A stretch of DNA of 64,000 bases from Rhodamnia argentea (taxonomy: Eukaryota > Streptophyta > Magnoliopsida > Myrtales > Myrtaceae): NCBI RefSeq assembly GCF_020921035.1, contig NC_063159.1:8596501-8660500 (forward strand), written 5' to 3'. The stretch's first letter is position 1; every line of letters starts with the position of its first letter. The notes beneath the pieces were generated by a model. That model searched no databases. It had not been told where the DNA came from and was given only the letters and a program-made list of their open reading frames with translations. This document shows, piece after piece, positions 34,507-46,759 of the stretch. The translations under genes and the position numbers were made by a program.

Positions 34507-35693
34507 TGTATAGTATATCCGTAGTCCAGCTTAGTAGTTCTTAATACCCTTAGCTGTTGTTGCAGTGCACATCATTGCGGAAATCTGACAATTTTGATGT
34601 AGCGAGCTCGACTGTTACTGTTCATTTACTTATGAACAGTTTCGATGGAGAGCAAGTATTACAAAATTCCCTGTTCTGGGTATCTAAGTGAAACTAATCT
34701 TGGAATACAAATTTAATTGGTGAACACAGATGAGTAGGTCTGAATGCATTTTATGTGTTGTAACTCTTCGCCTTTAGCATTCGAATTCTTGCTTTGCAGC
34801 AGGCCCAATTTCATAAAGGGAATCTTTGATCATATGAGACTCAAAATAGCTAATAGCACGCAGTCTTCCCAACTATATACCGGCACTCATTCCGTTTGTC
34901 TAAAACAAGGTAATGCATCCGCAAACTGTTGAAAATATCAGGAATAGTTCTCTCCCTTATGTGAATGCGCTGTTTATTTTCTGAATTATATTTATCTGCT
35001 TATCTTGTTTATCGTAGCTAGTTTTGGTGGTTCTTTAGGTAGTTTTGGTTGCAAGTGACTTGTTTTCCTTCATTAGGAACTGTTTGTGCCTTCAACGTGA
35101 TTTCTGGATTTTCATACATTTCTTTACTTGATCTAGGCTGAATTGGTGGATGAGACTTTAGAGAATGATACTGAATTTTTTTCATTGCACTTGTAGAATT
35201 AGAATCTTCCTCTTTGAAGATAGTAGCTAAAACAGGTAGGGTTTGTATGCCGTCTGTTCCCCATAAGCGCCCTTTGACTAGTAAGGGAAAAGCCCTTTAG
35301 TGATTGTTTTGATTGCCTTGGGAAGCACAAATCTTTTGGCCGAACATAAAGCTGAGACACGCATTGCAAGCTTCCTTGGTGAATTGCCTTTTACTCATGT
35401 TAGTAAGGAGAATCCTGATCGGCCACAGGATCCATGCAAGAAGTTTGATGATGTTGGATATCTGACGGGTTATTTAGATGTTTCTATAGTTAAGAATAGC
35501 TATGTAGAAAATGTCGGGTTGTAGTTGAGACTTAAGACCACATATTTAGAAATGTGCCTTGGCTGGATGAAGTAGATGAAGAGATAGTAAGGACAATCAA
35601 AATAATACAGCTGATAGTGAGGGAGGGACTTGAACCCTCCACCTCGGCCCAAGATGAAGATTTGAGTGGGGCTCCATTCATATATTTTTTATT
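34507..35693. other. MRL7 3' region and spacer
   Basis: Presumed 3' untranslated region, then AT-rich DNA. A 74-codon frame at 35300-35524 is unrecognised and unsupported. A tRNA B-box-like word (GGTTCAAGTCC on the minus strand) lies near 35625, possibly a SINE relic. Confidence 0.35.
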
Positions 35694-36046
35694 GGGATAA
35701 ATGTGTTGGAAGTCCTAAAACTTTCAGAAAGCGTAATCAAATCCTAAAACTTTCAAAAAGTGCAATCAAATCCTAAAACTTGTCAAATTGGTGCAATCAA
35801 ATCCTTCCGTTGATTGGACTTTTTGAAATTTTTAGAACTTGATTGTGCTTTTGTGGCAAGTTTTAGGACTTGAATGCACATTTTGAAATGGTGAAATCAA
35901 GTCCTTCCGTTGATTAAACTTTTTGAAAATTTTAGTAGTTGATTGTACTTTTGTGACAAGTCTTAAGACTTGAATGCACATTTTGAAAGTTTTCGGACTC
36001 AATTGCACTTCATGACAAGTTTTAGGACTTTCAGTGCACTTATCCC
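35694..36046. mobile_element. Fold-back MITE
   Basis: The left end GGGATAAATGTGTTGGAAGT and the reverse complement of the right end GGGATAAGTGCACTGAAAGT are inverted, and the halves share subterminal AGTCCTAAAACTT words. Flanks are T-rich (TTTTTTATT, TTTTTATTT), so the target duplication is ambiguous. Structurally like the Mutator-like MITEs at 40.9 and 55-60 kb. Confidence 0.65.
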
Positions 36047-37084
36047 TTTTTATTTGGGAATGAGTAAATAATTGCAGAACGATCTGGGAAAATGTGAGGA
36101 TGAGAGGAAATCATCAAGAGGAAGGATCAGTGTCATGAATCTGATTCTGATTCTTGGGTATCTAAGTAAAGAGGAAGATCGAGGAGGAAAAAGAATTGGA
36201 AGAGAAAAGGTAGCCTTTAAAATGACTAGGACAAGGGCTTCAAGAAGAAAATGAAGGAGAAGAGGAGGAAGAGTAAGGAATTGTCTGATGGAGACAAGCA
36301 CTGCCGATCACCATAAGAAAGAGTAAGAAAGAGAGAAAAGGTATATTGGTGACTTTGACATGGATAACTTGGATTCATTTTGAAGGTACGCGGAAGGAAC
36401 AGAACAGAAGGGCTATACCATATGGTTGTGATGACAGGCTCGTTTGATTTAACTACAAATTTGTGAAGTTGTGAAGCGATCAAGAAGAGCAATGAAACCA
36501 TTGAGGAGACCGTTTCATCTTGATCACTCCCATAATGTGCATCAGAATTTATATGCTTTGAATATCATGAGCTCTTGTCATTCGTGCTGCTTGGGTCGTG
36601 GGTCTACACTGTTTTATTGAGAGAGCTTAGGGGAGGTCGTAAGACTGCTGTTCTTCACTGTCAATCAAGGAGAGTCGTGCATTTCAATTAATGACAAGTT
36701 GTCATCATTATATAAATGGAATTGAAGAACATGAGCATCATTTCATAGCACTGGTCATATGCCTAAAGAAATTCCTCCCTTCTGACAGCCTCTTATGGAT
36801 GTCGGAGTCATTATTTGAAAGTGATAGGAGGCATCAAGAGTTGTATCGATGCACAATTACATAACATCTTATTATTGTCCATAATCACATGAAAATATTG
36901 GCTGACATAATGTGGCCTTCATGACTATTGTTGAGCTTAAACTGCCTGTTGTTTTGGACTGATTCCTAGACATTTATTTATTGTGAAGGCCGCAGCAGCA
37001 GAAGGTCTTGTGGTAATGGAACCGGAAGGCAAAGAGCTGGGCAGGATTGGCACCATCGAACTTGCAGTCTGATACTCTGACTAT
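36047..37084. other. Spacer with a Lys/Arg-rich decayed frame
   Basis: Between about 36080 and 36520 the plus strand reads in short shifted pieces as ESDSDSWVSK and runs rich in KRRK/EEDR, the look of a decayed exon of a basic nuclear (SR- or NKAP-like) protein. Too short and broken to name. The rest shows nothing. Confidence 0.3.
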
Positions 37085-37891
37085 TCATTTCTCACTGTTC
37101 CCGTAGAAAACAGTGAGGCATTTGCCAGTACTACCGGAAACCCAAAATCGAAATTCCCGGTGGTTGAACTTCTTTGGTGGGTTAATAGATTTCCAGTCCG
37201 CACCGGCAATGTTTTCTAGCGATTTCAATGACCGCAGGCTCACTTTCCCATGCTTGTCCACAGTAAGGTAACTTTGTCCCCCGGAGCACTTGTCCATGTA
37301 GTTGCTCAATCTGTGGGGCATTGGAGTAGGAAGTTTTTTAGAAATCGAAACAACACAAACCACTGCCTTGTTTAGTTCAACCTTTTTTTGTTTAGTTCAA
37401 CCTTACGAATCGAGTAATTGAGTGTAAATAAGTGCAATACACATTACCGCCTGTAATCTTGAATCTACTAGAAATTCGCCTGCAGATATCTCTTTTCCTC
37501 TGGCTATGTTTGTTTTATTACCTGTGATAATCAGAATCCGAACCGGAAGAAGATTGCCAACCAAAATAGGCATTGTATTTGGCGGACTTGCCACCGACAA
37601 TATTTGAGACAGAATAAACTCCCCTGTCATTGGCGGCGACATAATCAGATTGCAAAGCACCGGCAATGAGAGTGTTGTCCCAAGCAGTCTTGTGGGGGTA
37701 GGCTTCATTTGGTGGGCATGTCGACGTGTCACATTTGGAGCATTGGCCGCACAGAAACTCACTCTTCAGGAGCATTGGCCGCACAGAAACTCACTCTTCA
37801 GGGATACATTTCCACCGCTGCCAGCAGCCGAGCCACAGATCACCAGAGCAAGCAGGTATAAAGAGAACAGAAAGAAGTCTCCGTCCACGAT
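37085..37891 (-). pseudogene. Broken gene for a small secreted Cys-rich protein
   Basis: Two exons fit in phase across a GT-AG intron: exon 1 37522-37891 and exon 2 37085-37310. The peptide begins with a signal-like hydrophobic stretch (FFLFSLYLLALVICGSAAG), then KSEFLCGQCSKCDTSTCPPN, a middle segment (TAWDNTLIAGALQSDYVAAN), and after the intron LSNYMDKCSGGQSYLTVDKH and FWVSGSTGKCLTVFYGNSEK-stop. Two defects are visible: the expected start reads ATC (ATCGTGGAC) in place of ATG, and a 32-base tandem duplication (37739-37801) shifts the frame to a TGA. I do not recognise the family; the C-terminal half vaguely resembles ricin-B-like modules. Confidence 0.6.
37739..37801 (+). repeat. 32-base perfect tandem duplication
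   Basis: GAGCATTGGCCGCACAGAAA...CTTCAG is present twice back to back inside exon 1 of the secreted-protein gene. Its length is not a multiple of three, so it breaks the frame. Confidence 0.9.
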
Positions 37892-39612
37892 GGTTGGATT
37901 GTTTTCTTTGGCCGGTCATTCTTTTCGAATAGAGTTTGCTTGATTATGTAACCTTTTTTGGTTCTTAAACTCATCGATTTTGGTCATTTCACCCCTCGTG
38001 CTTGTTTGATCGGGACAAAGCATAGTTGGACTTTGTTCCATGTGAATAGTTTATAGTTGTTGGGCTTAGATGATTACAAATTCATCAGCTGTATTTTGTT
38101 TTTGCTTACAGAATGTGAGGGACAGTTCATCCCCCAATATTTTGGTCACACGAAGCATTCTCTTGATATTTAATTTGTTATATCTTAAACTTGTTCTTGA
38201 ATCTCACTTTCTTTGATCAGAGAACCCTATTGGCTCCTAATGCCTATGTATTATCATTATTGTTTTTATCTTTGTCGTGTCTTTTTATTTAAACTTAGAA
38301 TTTGAGGAAAAAACACATATTTCTTTTCTTTTTTTTTTCTCTACTTTTGCTAAGAAAATGAAATTATATCGTATAATTTATAATCAAAATGATTTGTTTG
38401 CGTATGAAATGAGGTGCAACTCTACGATTCTTGGACAGTTGATTAGGCGGGTTGGTTTGTCTTAAGGATGTTGGAAGCTATTTTGGAGTGCGGCTACTTC
38501 TGTGATACTTACTCTTATGATTCGGCTTGGGATTCAAAATGCTTAACTACAAGATCCTCTCGTCTCCTTTTTGCATCTTTGTTCGGACAATGTTGTTCTT
38601 GAAATGATAATGTGAAGAGAAATTTAGTGGATAATATTTCTCGAACATAGGATTAGTCAATGTTTGCTCTGTTCTATTATGTCGGAAATTTCTTGCTTGG
38701 TTCCGGGTCTGGCATGTAATGTCCCCCGTTACATCGCACGACACTAAAATGATCGAACACGGCCATAAGATGATGATGATGATTGTTATTATTATTATTA
38801 TTTTGGTTTGGATAAGATGTGCTTACTATGTTACTTAAGCAAACGAACAAATTAACTGTACTTTCTTTTCTGCTTTGTTACTAGCTGGGGAAAACAAGGG
38901 CTAACCTATGGATATTGACGGGGACAACTCCTACCAACTGGGAAACTCTGAATCTATCCAACTTTAGGCATTTTGAAGTTTAAGCCATCCAATTCAACTT
39001 GCAAAACCCAGAAGGCTAGAGCATGATGAAATTCAAACCAGAATGCCTAAGCTACTGTGAGCCAAATCATGCTCCTTTAGAACCGATCTAATCTCGAGTA
39101 GTCACGATCGAAGGTCGAGGAACTTACGAATAGCTCAAAGGGTGGGTTTTTCCCCCCAAGGTCATATGATCACGCTTAATCTGCTTGAAAAGTTACTAGC
39201 AGTAGATTACTGACCGCTTTCGAGAAAAATTTCTACCACATGGAGGAAATTACCACAGCGGGATGCTATCGACTTCAATGTATTCGACATTATCAGGACT
39301 GCCTTCTCTGAATCATCAACAAAGAATGAAGTTTAGGAGGAAGTATTTGCATTGCTTATGACTTATGAGGTTTCGCTTCACCTTATTGGCTTACAAATTC
39401 TGCAGCTTCTGCTTGAAGCCGTCCCAAAGAGAATTGGGGGAAAAAAAACAGAGAAAAAGTAAAGACTTCTTCTGTCTCTGGAGCACCCAAATTTACAGAC
39501 TTGAACAGAGACTTCATGTTCCTGAATCCTAACACCTTCACGACATAACCAAACCATACCAAAAGAGGAAGAGGAAGAGCAAGAGACTGAGAAATTTCGT
39601 AATGAAAGCTAC
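37892..39612. other. Spacer, no gene seen
   Basis: AT-rich; a short ATT/GAT microsatellite lies near 38770-38805. The last ~200 bases may be the 3' untranslated region of the minus-strand gene at 39613. Confidence 0.5.
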
Positions 39613-39981
39613 CTAGGCACCGGTAAAACAAGAGAGCACGCTGTGGCTTCTTCTGAACCTCACCACCTGCTTCGAATGCGGAGCAACGCCCTTCCACGCG
39701 TTCATGTCGTCCCCATCGCCGCCAGGCGTGAGCCCGAACGAATAATCTCCGGTCGAGCGGTAACGGCGATGACGGCTTTGGTCACAAATCGCCTTGTCGC
39801 TGGCAGGCCCCAAATACAAATGGGGCTGAACCTGAGCCTGAGCCTGAGCCTGAGCCTGACCATTCATGTAGAAGTCAGCAACATTGTACGTCTGAGAAGC
39901 GCCGGCCGACAAGCACTCGTATCGGCTCCGAACTCGGTTCCTCTTTATCGCTCTGTACATCATTGGAATCAGACCCTCCAT
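39613..39981 (-). CDS. Small conserved plant protein of the MEGLIP type, function unknown
   Basis: A single-exon 122-residue frame. The start MEGLIPMMYRAIKRNRVRSR, the following YECLSAGAS...YNVADFYMNG and the end VVRFRRSHSVLSCFTGA match my memory of a small angiosperm family with a conserved MEGLIP N-terminus and a basic C-terminus ending in a short Cys-containing tail. No enzymatic motif, signal peptide or membrane segment is present. Residues 42-52 are a Gln-Ala repeat encoded by five tandem CTGAGC-type hexamers (plus strand 39828-39858), probably a length-variable spot. A long frame upstream (to 40129) overlaps in another phase and is not favoured. Confidence 0.7.
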   Translation of the reverse strand: MEGLIPMMYRAIKRNRVRSRYECLSAGASQTYNVADFYMNGQAQAQAQAQVQPHLYLGPASDKAICDQSRHRRYRSTGDYSFGLTPGGDGDDMNAWKGVAPHSKQVVRFRRSHSVLSCFTGA

Positions 39982-40467
39982 TTGCTAAATTCAACCCTCT
40001 TGACTTCCCTTTTCCTGGGGGCGTTTTCGGTTGTTGTTGAGGAAGGGAAGACAACGGAAAAGAGCAGATGGAGTAGGATAGTTTTGTCAATGTTGGGTTT
40101 GGTGGAAATGGGAGAGGAGGATGTTCCAAGAGGCCTCTTCTACTTTTCTCCCTTGTATTCTATAAATAGACTCTGCAAAACTGCCAAGGTTATAATAACA
40201 AGTCTAACACGGCAAATTCTTTTCGATTTTCTTGACTTGAAGCCACCTAGGAGAGCCCCACCACCGAAAATCATAGGCTTTGTTTTCGTCTTTCTTGTTC
40301 TTAACTAGTATATTAGACTTCAAGGCTTCAACTTTCAATCACAGCCTTGTCAGTTTCGTCATCCTTGAGGCTGAAGATCAGCAGAGATATTTTAAATCAT
40401 TTAATAATTTTTCGCGGGCCGGGGTAAGCAGATAGGGTCTTGAAGAAGAAGAGCATGTTAAAATTGA

Positions 40468-40854
40468 GGGAAAATGTCGCAATTAGGGTCTTGAAGTGCC
40501 GTCACATTTTCAAATAAGAGCCTGAGCCTTATTTCAAATAAAGGACTGAATTATTTTTTTTAATTTTAAAAAAGGGCTTGATTAAGGGTATTTGCATCAT
40601 TTATATTTTTTTGAAATTTTTTTACTTTTTTCCCCTCAAATGATGGCTTGATCAAGGGCCATTGCCTAAGACTGGCCACCGGCGAAAAAAGGAAAAAAAA
40701 TAAGAAAATGACGAAAATATCATTGATCAAGCCATTCTTTGAATATAATTAGGGTACTTTAATTCCTTATTTGAAAGAAGGTTTACTTTATGATCTTATT
40801 TGAGAAAACGAGATCCTTTCCAAGCCTTTATTTGGAATTATTCCTAAAATCGAT
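40468..40854. mobile_element. Fold-back MITE, Mutator-like (family 2)
   Basis: The two halves are inverted copies (CAAATAAGAGCCTGAGCC against the complement of CTTTATTTGGAA-type words, with GATTAAGGGTATTTGCATCA in the middle). Ends read GGGAAAATGTC and, reversed, GGAATAATTCC. Flanking 9-mers TAAAATTGA (40459-40467) and TAAAATCGA (40855-40863) match 8 of 9, the target-site length of Mutator-like elements. A second copy is 49673-50104. Confidence 0.75.
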
Positions 40855-40886
40855 GACTCGGTGCAAATTGATCCAGCCAAATCACG

Positions 40887-41501
40887 GGGAGAAGTGTCAA
40901 AAAAGTCCTAAACCTATTGTATTAGTGCCAATTTAATCCTAAACCTTTTTTTGGTGCCAATTCATTCATAAACCTTTTGCATTAATGTCAATTAAGTCTT
41001 AAACCTTACGTATTGTTGCCAATTCAATTTTCAATCTTTTATATTTATACCAATTGAGTTAATCCTACCAATTTTGATTGAAAATCGCTGACGTGAACAT
41101 CGATTGTCCTACATGACATGGCTAGCGCTAACTTAGACATTTTTTAATATTATTTTAATGTTTTAAATAATTTTTTAAGCATTTTTCTAGTTTTTTTCAA
41201 AATTATTTTTAAAAATTATTTAAAATATCAAAAAAAATATTAAAAAAATATCCACGTTAGCATCAACCGTGCCACGTAGAATAATTGACTTCCATGCCGG
41301 TGATTTCCAATCAAAATTGACCGAATTGACTCAATTGGCATAAATACAAAATTTTTAGAACTAAATTGGCACTACTTTAAAAAGTTTAAGACTGAATTAG
41401 CACTACTAAAAGATTTAGGACTTAATTGGCACAAATACAAAAGGTTTATGACTGAATTAGCACTAATGCATAGGTTTATGAGTTTTTTGACACTTTTCCA
41501 T
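40887..41501. mobile_element. Fold-back MITE, Mutator-like (family 1)
   Basis: 615 bases with ends GGGAGAAGTGTCAAAAAAG and, reversed, ATGGAAAAGTGTCAAAAAAC. The flanks carry an identical 9-mer CAAATCACG (40878-40886 and 41502-41510). Each arm is made of short subrepeats such as TAAACCTTTTGCATTAATG. No coding capacity. Relatives sit at 55311, 57764 and 59093. Confidence 0.9.
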
Positions 41502-41516
41502 CAAATCACGTTTTTG

Positions 41517-41696
41517 AGGCAAACTCTGAATACTAGATATGACTTCTAAATAGTAGGGGTCAAGGTCGGCCGGTGAGACGATGGGGGATAAGCTTCATCG
41601 TCGAGAGGGAAACAGCCCGGATCACCAGCTAAGACCCCTAAATGACCGCTCGGTGATAAAGGAGGTAGGGATGCAAAGACAACCAGGAGGTTTGCC

Positions 41697-41735
<39 letters not shown>

Positions 41736-41742
41736 CGATCTG
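41517..41742 (+). pseudogene. Nuclear copy of plastid 23S rRNA fragment (NUPT)
   Basis: From CTCTGAATACTAGATATGAC through GGGGATAAGCTTCATCGTCG and GGGAAACAGCCCGGATCACC to GTGCGTAATAGCTCACC, the sequence follows the chloroplast 23S rRNA around the GTPase-centre region (about E. coli positions 950-1110), nearly identical to what I recall from land plants. Only about 225 of roughly 2800 bases are present, so it is a non-functional plastid insertion. It starts within about 10 bases of the MITE's right target duplication. Confidence 0.9.
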
Positions 41743-44700
41743 TATCTCTCAAGTCTCTAACAAATGTGCTTAAGCCTTCAAGGCGTTAACTCCACAGCCA
41801 TGTCCCTTTCATCTTCCTAAAGACTCGTATCTTTGCTTCTATTGTGTTATCTAATCTCTCTTATGGGGTCCTCTTTTTACACTCGTTTACGAAAAGGGCA
41901 AAAGGTAATCTTTAAAAAAAAAAAAAAAAAACCAAAAAATGAAGTGTGCAAGAGTTGATCATAGGGATGCGATGATGTCCGCCAAGCAACAGCGACTCGC
42001 GTTAGCTGCGATGTAGGACGTGGATCGATCAGCTCGAAGAAGGGTTCGTCAAGATTCCTCCTACATTACATTAATTGATGAACTTGAGATCAAGTGATCG
42101 TCAACCGTCTACTGTTTCTGAGTTCTGGAAATATGATAAATAACGTCCCAGAAGCACCTGATCCGGTTTCAAACTTGCAATACCTGAACAAAAGGTCCAA
42201 GCCGATAGCAAAAGGAGCCAAAAGAAGCCCAGACAGCTAGAATTCAACAGGAATAGCATTACTGAAAGAGGGTTCTGGACCAGGTTCTAAGTCCTCAATC
42301 AGGTGCTTCATTAGAAATTGCACCGGTTACGATTGATGCACGCTTGTCCTTAATAAACATTCCCCGGTTGACGCCTTCCAAACACTTTCGTCAGCTATGT
42401 GTACATTCATCCTGTCTATACTAATCAAAGTTGTTCAGATTCCGAAATATAAATCATCTGAAATCCGTTGCTTGTGGTCAGCACCGGCCATCATCCCCCA
42501 CGGTTGCTTCTGCCTCCAGTCGGAATGTAAGGATGATCCTTCCGATCCACATGGTAAAAATTGGAACATTGTCCCGTGCTGGTAACAATACTATTGTTTC
42601 CCAACACTTGCCCTACTATTACAATAATTATGAGAGTACCAACACAGTGAAAAGTTACCGATGCGACCGGTACTTGTATAATTATGCTGGCAACTTACCA
42701 ACAAATTCCAAGCTAAACAAGTTGCCGTTCAAAACTTAGTTACCGGTAGGTTTTGCAATTTGCCAACGCTTTTAAGAAATTATCGGCACGGAATTCATGC
42801 ACGAAAAGTTAGGAATCTGGCAGAGGGAATACATTTTATTCCGGGGTATGATCCTATTTTTCAAGTCGATTTCATTCGAACGAATTTGTCGATTAGCTAG
42901 TCAGCCGAATTTGGTGCTTAATTTGACAGAAAAGAGCCCATGGTTTGCATGTGGAAAACACTGCTCGGAGGCTTTTTCATCTGATAAGTGTTGGCATCGC
43001 CATCACCATGGATGGGCAGGGAAGAATGCAAATGACCTGTGATGCCAAATTGCTGACTAAGCTTGAATCAAATGTTTTGATAAAGGCAAATTGAGGGAGG
43101 CATTTTGTTTTCTAGGTTTTTTAATATGCTACTCGTTGGATAAGGCCAAAGAAACAAAGCTTCTCATTTGACAAAGTCAATGTCTTCATCTAATTGGATT
43201 ATTATATTGGGCCAGTCGCTCTTTGAAATTTCAAAGTTTAGAAGATGAAGCAGCCTCCGGGGATTGCTTTCTTGCCCCCCTCCAATTTGTTTTTCCTCTC
43301 TCTCCCTTTCTAGAATTAATTTAGTAATTACACCAGGCAACCTTCTTTTTCTTGCATTTTAGGACTCAAAAACGAAATCGGGGATAAGCATAAACAAGAG
43401 AACCGTGTGAAGCCGGGATTGATGAGATGACACACTAAGAAAAAGTGTTGACATCGCATCAATTCTTTAATCGCATGACGAATCACTCAAGCACAATGAA
43501 ATTTCTAAATTATCATATTCCGATGTCACGTTTCTTCAGAGATCCCACGAGTGACAAGTAAGTTTCCATGGCCTTTGAAGCGTTCCGCGACTAGCACAGT
43601 GCCTCAACGACGAGAGTCCTTTTCGAATATCTGCTTTGCTTCTTGATTACTTCATTCTTCTTATTTAATTAGATGGTTAAGAGGACCATCTCTTGTTTAT
43701 ATAATCCTATCGGTTGTATTATACCTAACAAGTTTCATTATTATTAAGTTTTCTGACTCGTGGAACTTTTCAATATGCTTTGGTAATCTTTCTCTGGCCA
43801 GGTTGGAACGTACGATGGTCTCTGAAGTTTTGTATCACTGAGCAAGACAGAGTAAATGATTGGATGAAGAGTATATGCCTTTTGGTAACTTTTGCCAAAG
43901 GACAACCCGATGCTAACTGCCTTTCCCCTTTTCTCACGAACCTGACCGACTGGTTTAACTCGCCTTCGTTAACTTTGCAACCTCAAAAGCGATCATTTTG
44001 AAGTTTCTTCCTCCATGATCTTTTTCTGTCCTGTCCTAGATATTCTGGAAAATCAACACCGTATGAGTTGACAATTTTGTGGTACCAATCGTGATAGTAT
44101 CATGTTAACTTGGACATAGTACACGGATTCTAGCTAGAAAACAGCAAAGTAATCCATCATGACACTATTTCGATGCATGGATACAAGCTGATCACAAAAC
44201 AGATTGCAAGATGCCACACAAAACAGCTAATCATCATTTTTTTTAGTAAGGAACCAATCAGCAACACTCTTGTGTTACTGCATATAAACGTGTTTAATGC
44301 TCAAAATCATGAGATTTCGGACATGAATAACGAGTAAACTGCGTACCATGCCCATGTGTTAAAAGTTTTCACAGTAAAAAGAGATGCTTAGCTGCGTATC
44401 TGTTGCAATCCAACCACATCTTAAAACAGTTCTGCCATGAGATGCGATACTGTATTGAATCTTCTCTCATCGTAGGAACGCCTAATTTCTCCATAAAAGG
44501 AGTCCCATATCATGGTTACTGGGAAGGACCTTCAAGATTCGACGTAGCAAATCTTTCATGTTACAGAAACTCCATAAGTTAAGTCCACAGTATCATTGAT
44601 GAAGTCGATTAAACCATTACCGGTTCAATATAAAGCTAGCAAATTAGGTTATCATATCTGAAAGAACGTTCGAGAAATTATCATCTGATACTTAACCCAT

Positions 44701-46759
44701 ATTTCAAACACAAGTACAGTTCAGTGAATCAAAAGACAATCTGGCGTGAACAGTTGTACCAAGCAGCCTATCTTCTTAATTAGCTTTCCACCATGAGGCA
44801 AGTACAACTAGCATCCCTAATTAAGGACAATGCATAAACAACGCAAGTTAAACTTCTCCAGACATGAAAAGTTCAAGTACTGACAATGGATGCGAGCTTA
44901 TCCCTTAGGCAGCACGACATATATGACACCAATTACAACATTAACCTATTCAAGTTTTCAAACTCAGCATCTTAAAAAACTTCTATCTATCAGGTACTGC
45001 ATAATTTCACTACCAACTTAAATAGTTGAATCCGTGTAATAGAGAAGGAAACACATCTACCAGCACAATCGGTTTGCAAACATAACAAGTTAAAAAGAGG
45101 AGACGAGTTCAGATACCAAATTCCATAGGGCTAAATCCAGTCACCTTCACCAAGAGAGATTCTGGAAGAAATATCATTTTGCTAACATCAGGCAGCATCT
45201 CATTATGCATGATGGTGGTAAGGAGTTGAGTCACATAGCAACAATATTGGATTATCTACAGAATCAGTAAAAATATTTTGTAGTTACGTTGCAGTTGTCA
45301 TACATTCTCTGTGCTAGCCTGTGCATCAAAAGATGGAGGGTGGCAGGAGAATGAGAACATGAGCTCAGAAAAATGGTGGCTGTTAACCAGTGCCCCCAGC
45401 GCAGTTTTTAAGTACTTAATAAGAAATGTTTCGATTTCAAACCCCTAATTACACATAACACCAGTAGTTCACTGCATAGTAAAAGTGCAAACTTTCTTTA
45501 TTTAGCTGCTTAACAAGCACCATGAGGCAATCTATAACAAAACCCCAGAAGATATATACTCTGAAGCAGTTTGATGAACATTTTAGCCTGAACAGGCCTC
45601 AATTCAGCACGTCAGTTCATGCTCCTGTTGTCTTCATCTATCAATCACATCTTCAACTTGCTGTTAGTTATACGTATTGGTTTTCACAGAGCTCCGGATA
45701 ATCTGTTTCTACCATTTAGGTTAATATCTTTCTTGCATAGGCTTAGGCGCCCCAAATAAATTTTCGTAAGGACTTAGATATTCCTTGGATCATGCAATGG
45801 ACCCAGATATGAAGGGAAAAGAAGGAAAATAGGGTTTAGTATCATATGGTTCAGGATTGTGTTCAAGCAAATCACCATTAAGTTCTTTGAGTTATTGTTT
45901 CCTTAATTGTTCCCATTCTTCGCTACCTTTGGATGGAAGGACAATATGCGATCACGCAGAAGTATTTTCCACATATTTTTGTCAGACTGCTATTGAAACT
46001 TCAATATAAGCAACCGTTCAATTAAGTGTCAGTTGTAACCTTCACCCTCATTTGTCTGAATCCCAAAAGAGGTCCGAAACTATGAGTAAGATCGATCAAT
46101 AGTATCTCAATTTGGCTATTCCTTATTCACTATCATTTCACTAATATAACTCAATGCTTTATCGTTCATCCAAAATCCAAAAAGCACCAATTTCTATAAT
46201 AAGTAATGAATTCATAGAACAAAGAAAGAAGTGAAATAATCCTAGGACACCAGGTGTTCCATGGCCAAAAGCACAATTAGAAACCGTGCAGATGTTGTAG
46301 ATTGCACAAGAAAAATAAAATCTCCAATGCATTGGATTTACAGTGCCATTGACCATTTGCAAGGACGAGCCTCAGTAGCAAGAAATAATTATTGGCTACC
46401 AGATCTCCTGTTAGGGACTTCAGCCAATTACAATACCATAATTGCATGAGGCTACCAAGAACAAGATAAATATCTAATTATTTTGCCTAAAAGAATTCTA
46501 ACACACTAATCTGCCAAATGCATGTTTTTTGCCGTCTCGAATGCCGACAAATTTTGAACTACATTTCAGCAGTTACAGAGATGAACCTGTCAAGCATCTG
46601 TCATTTCTAGAAAGCAAATGCATATTGGAATGAAGAAAGAAAGGAATTCACCAGTGCTCTTCAAGTGGTAATCGTTAGGTTGCATGGAAGGAAACCTCCC
46701 TTATGTTAGATTTCAAGTCCTTGACCTTGGTCGAGACTAGATGAATGAACCTGATGCTT
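41743..46759. other. Long spacer without a recognisable gene
   Basis: About 5 kb of AT-rich DNA. Frames of 60-100 codons at 42397-43042 and 43780-44001 show no family resemblance and no splice context. A poly(A) run sits at 41913-41931. The final few hundred bases may include the 3' untranslated region of the gene ending at 46760. Confidence 0.5.

Noticed and set aside
35600-35660. tRNA-like B box (GGTTCAAGTCC, minus strand)
   Set aside because: No matching A box, anticodon arm or acceptor stem could be paired, so it is not a tRNA gene; at most a SINE scrap.
39643-40308. 221-codon plus-strand frame
   Set aside because: Antisense over the MEGLIP-type gene; its LSLSLSLSL run is the complement of the Gln-Ala repeat.
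41517-41742. Functional rRNA gene
   Set aside because: Only about 225 bases of a plastid-type 23S, without flanking rDNA; a nuclear plastid insertion.
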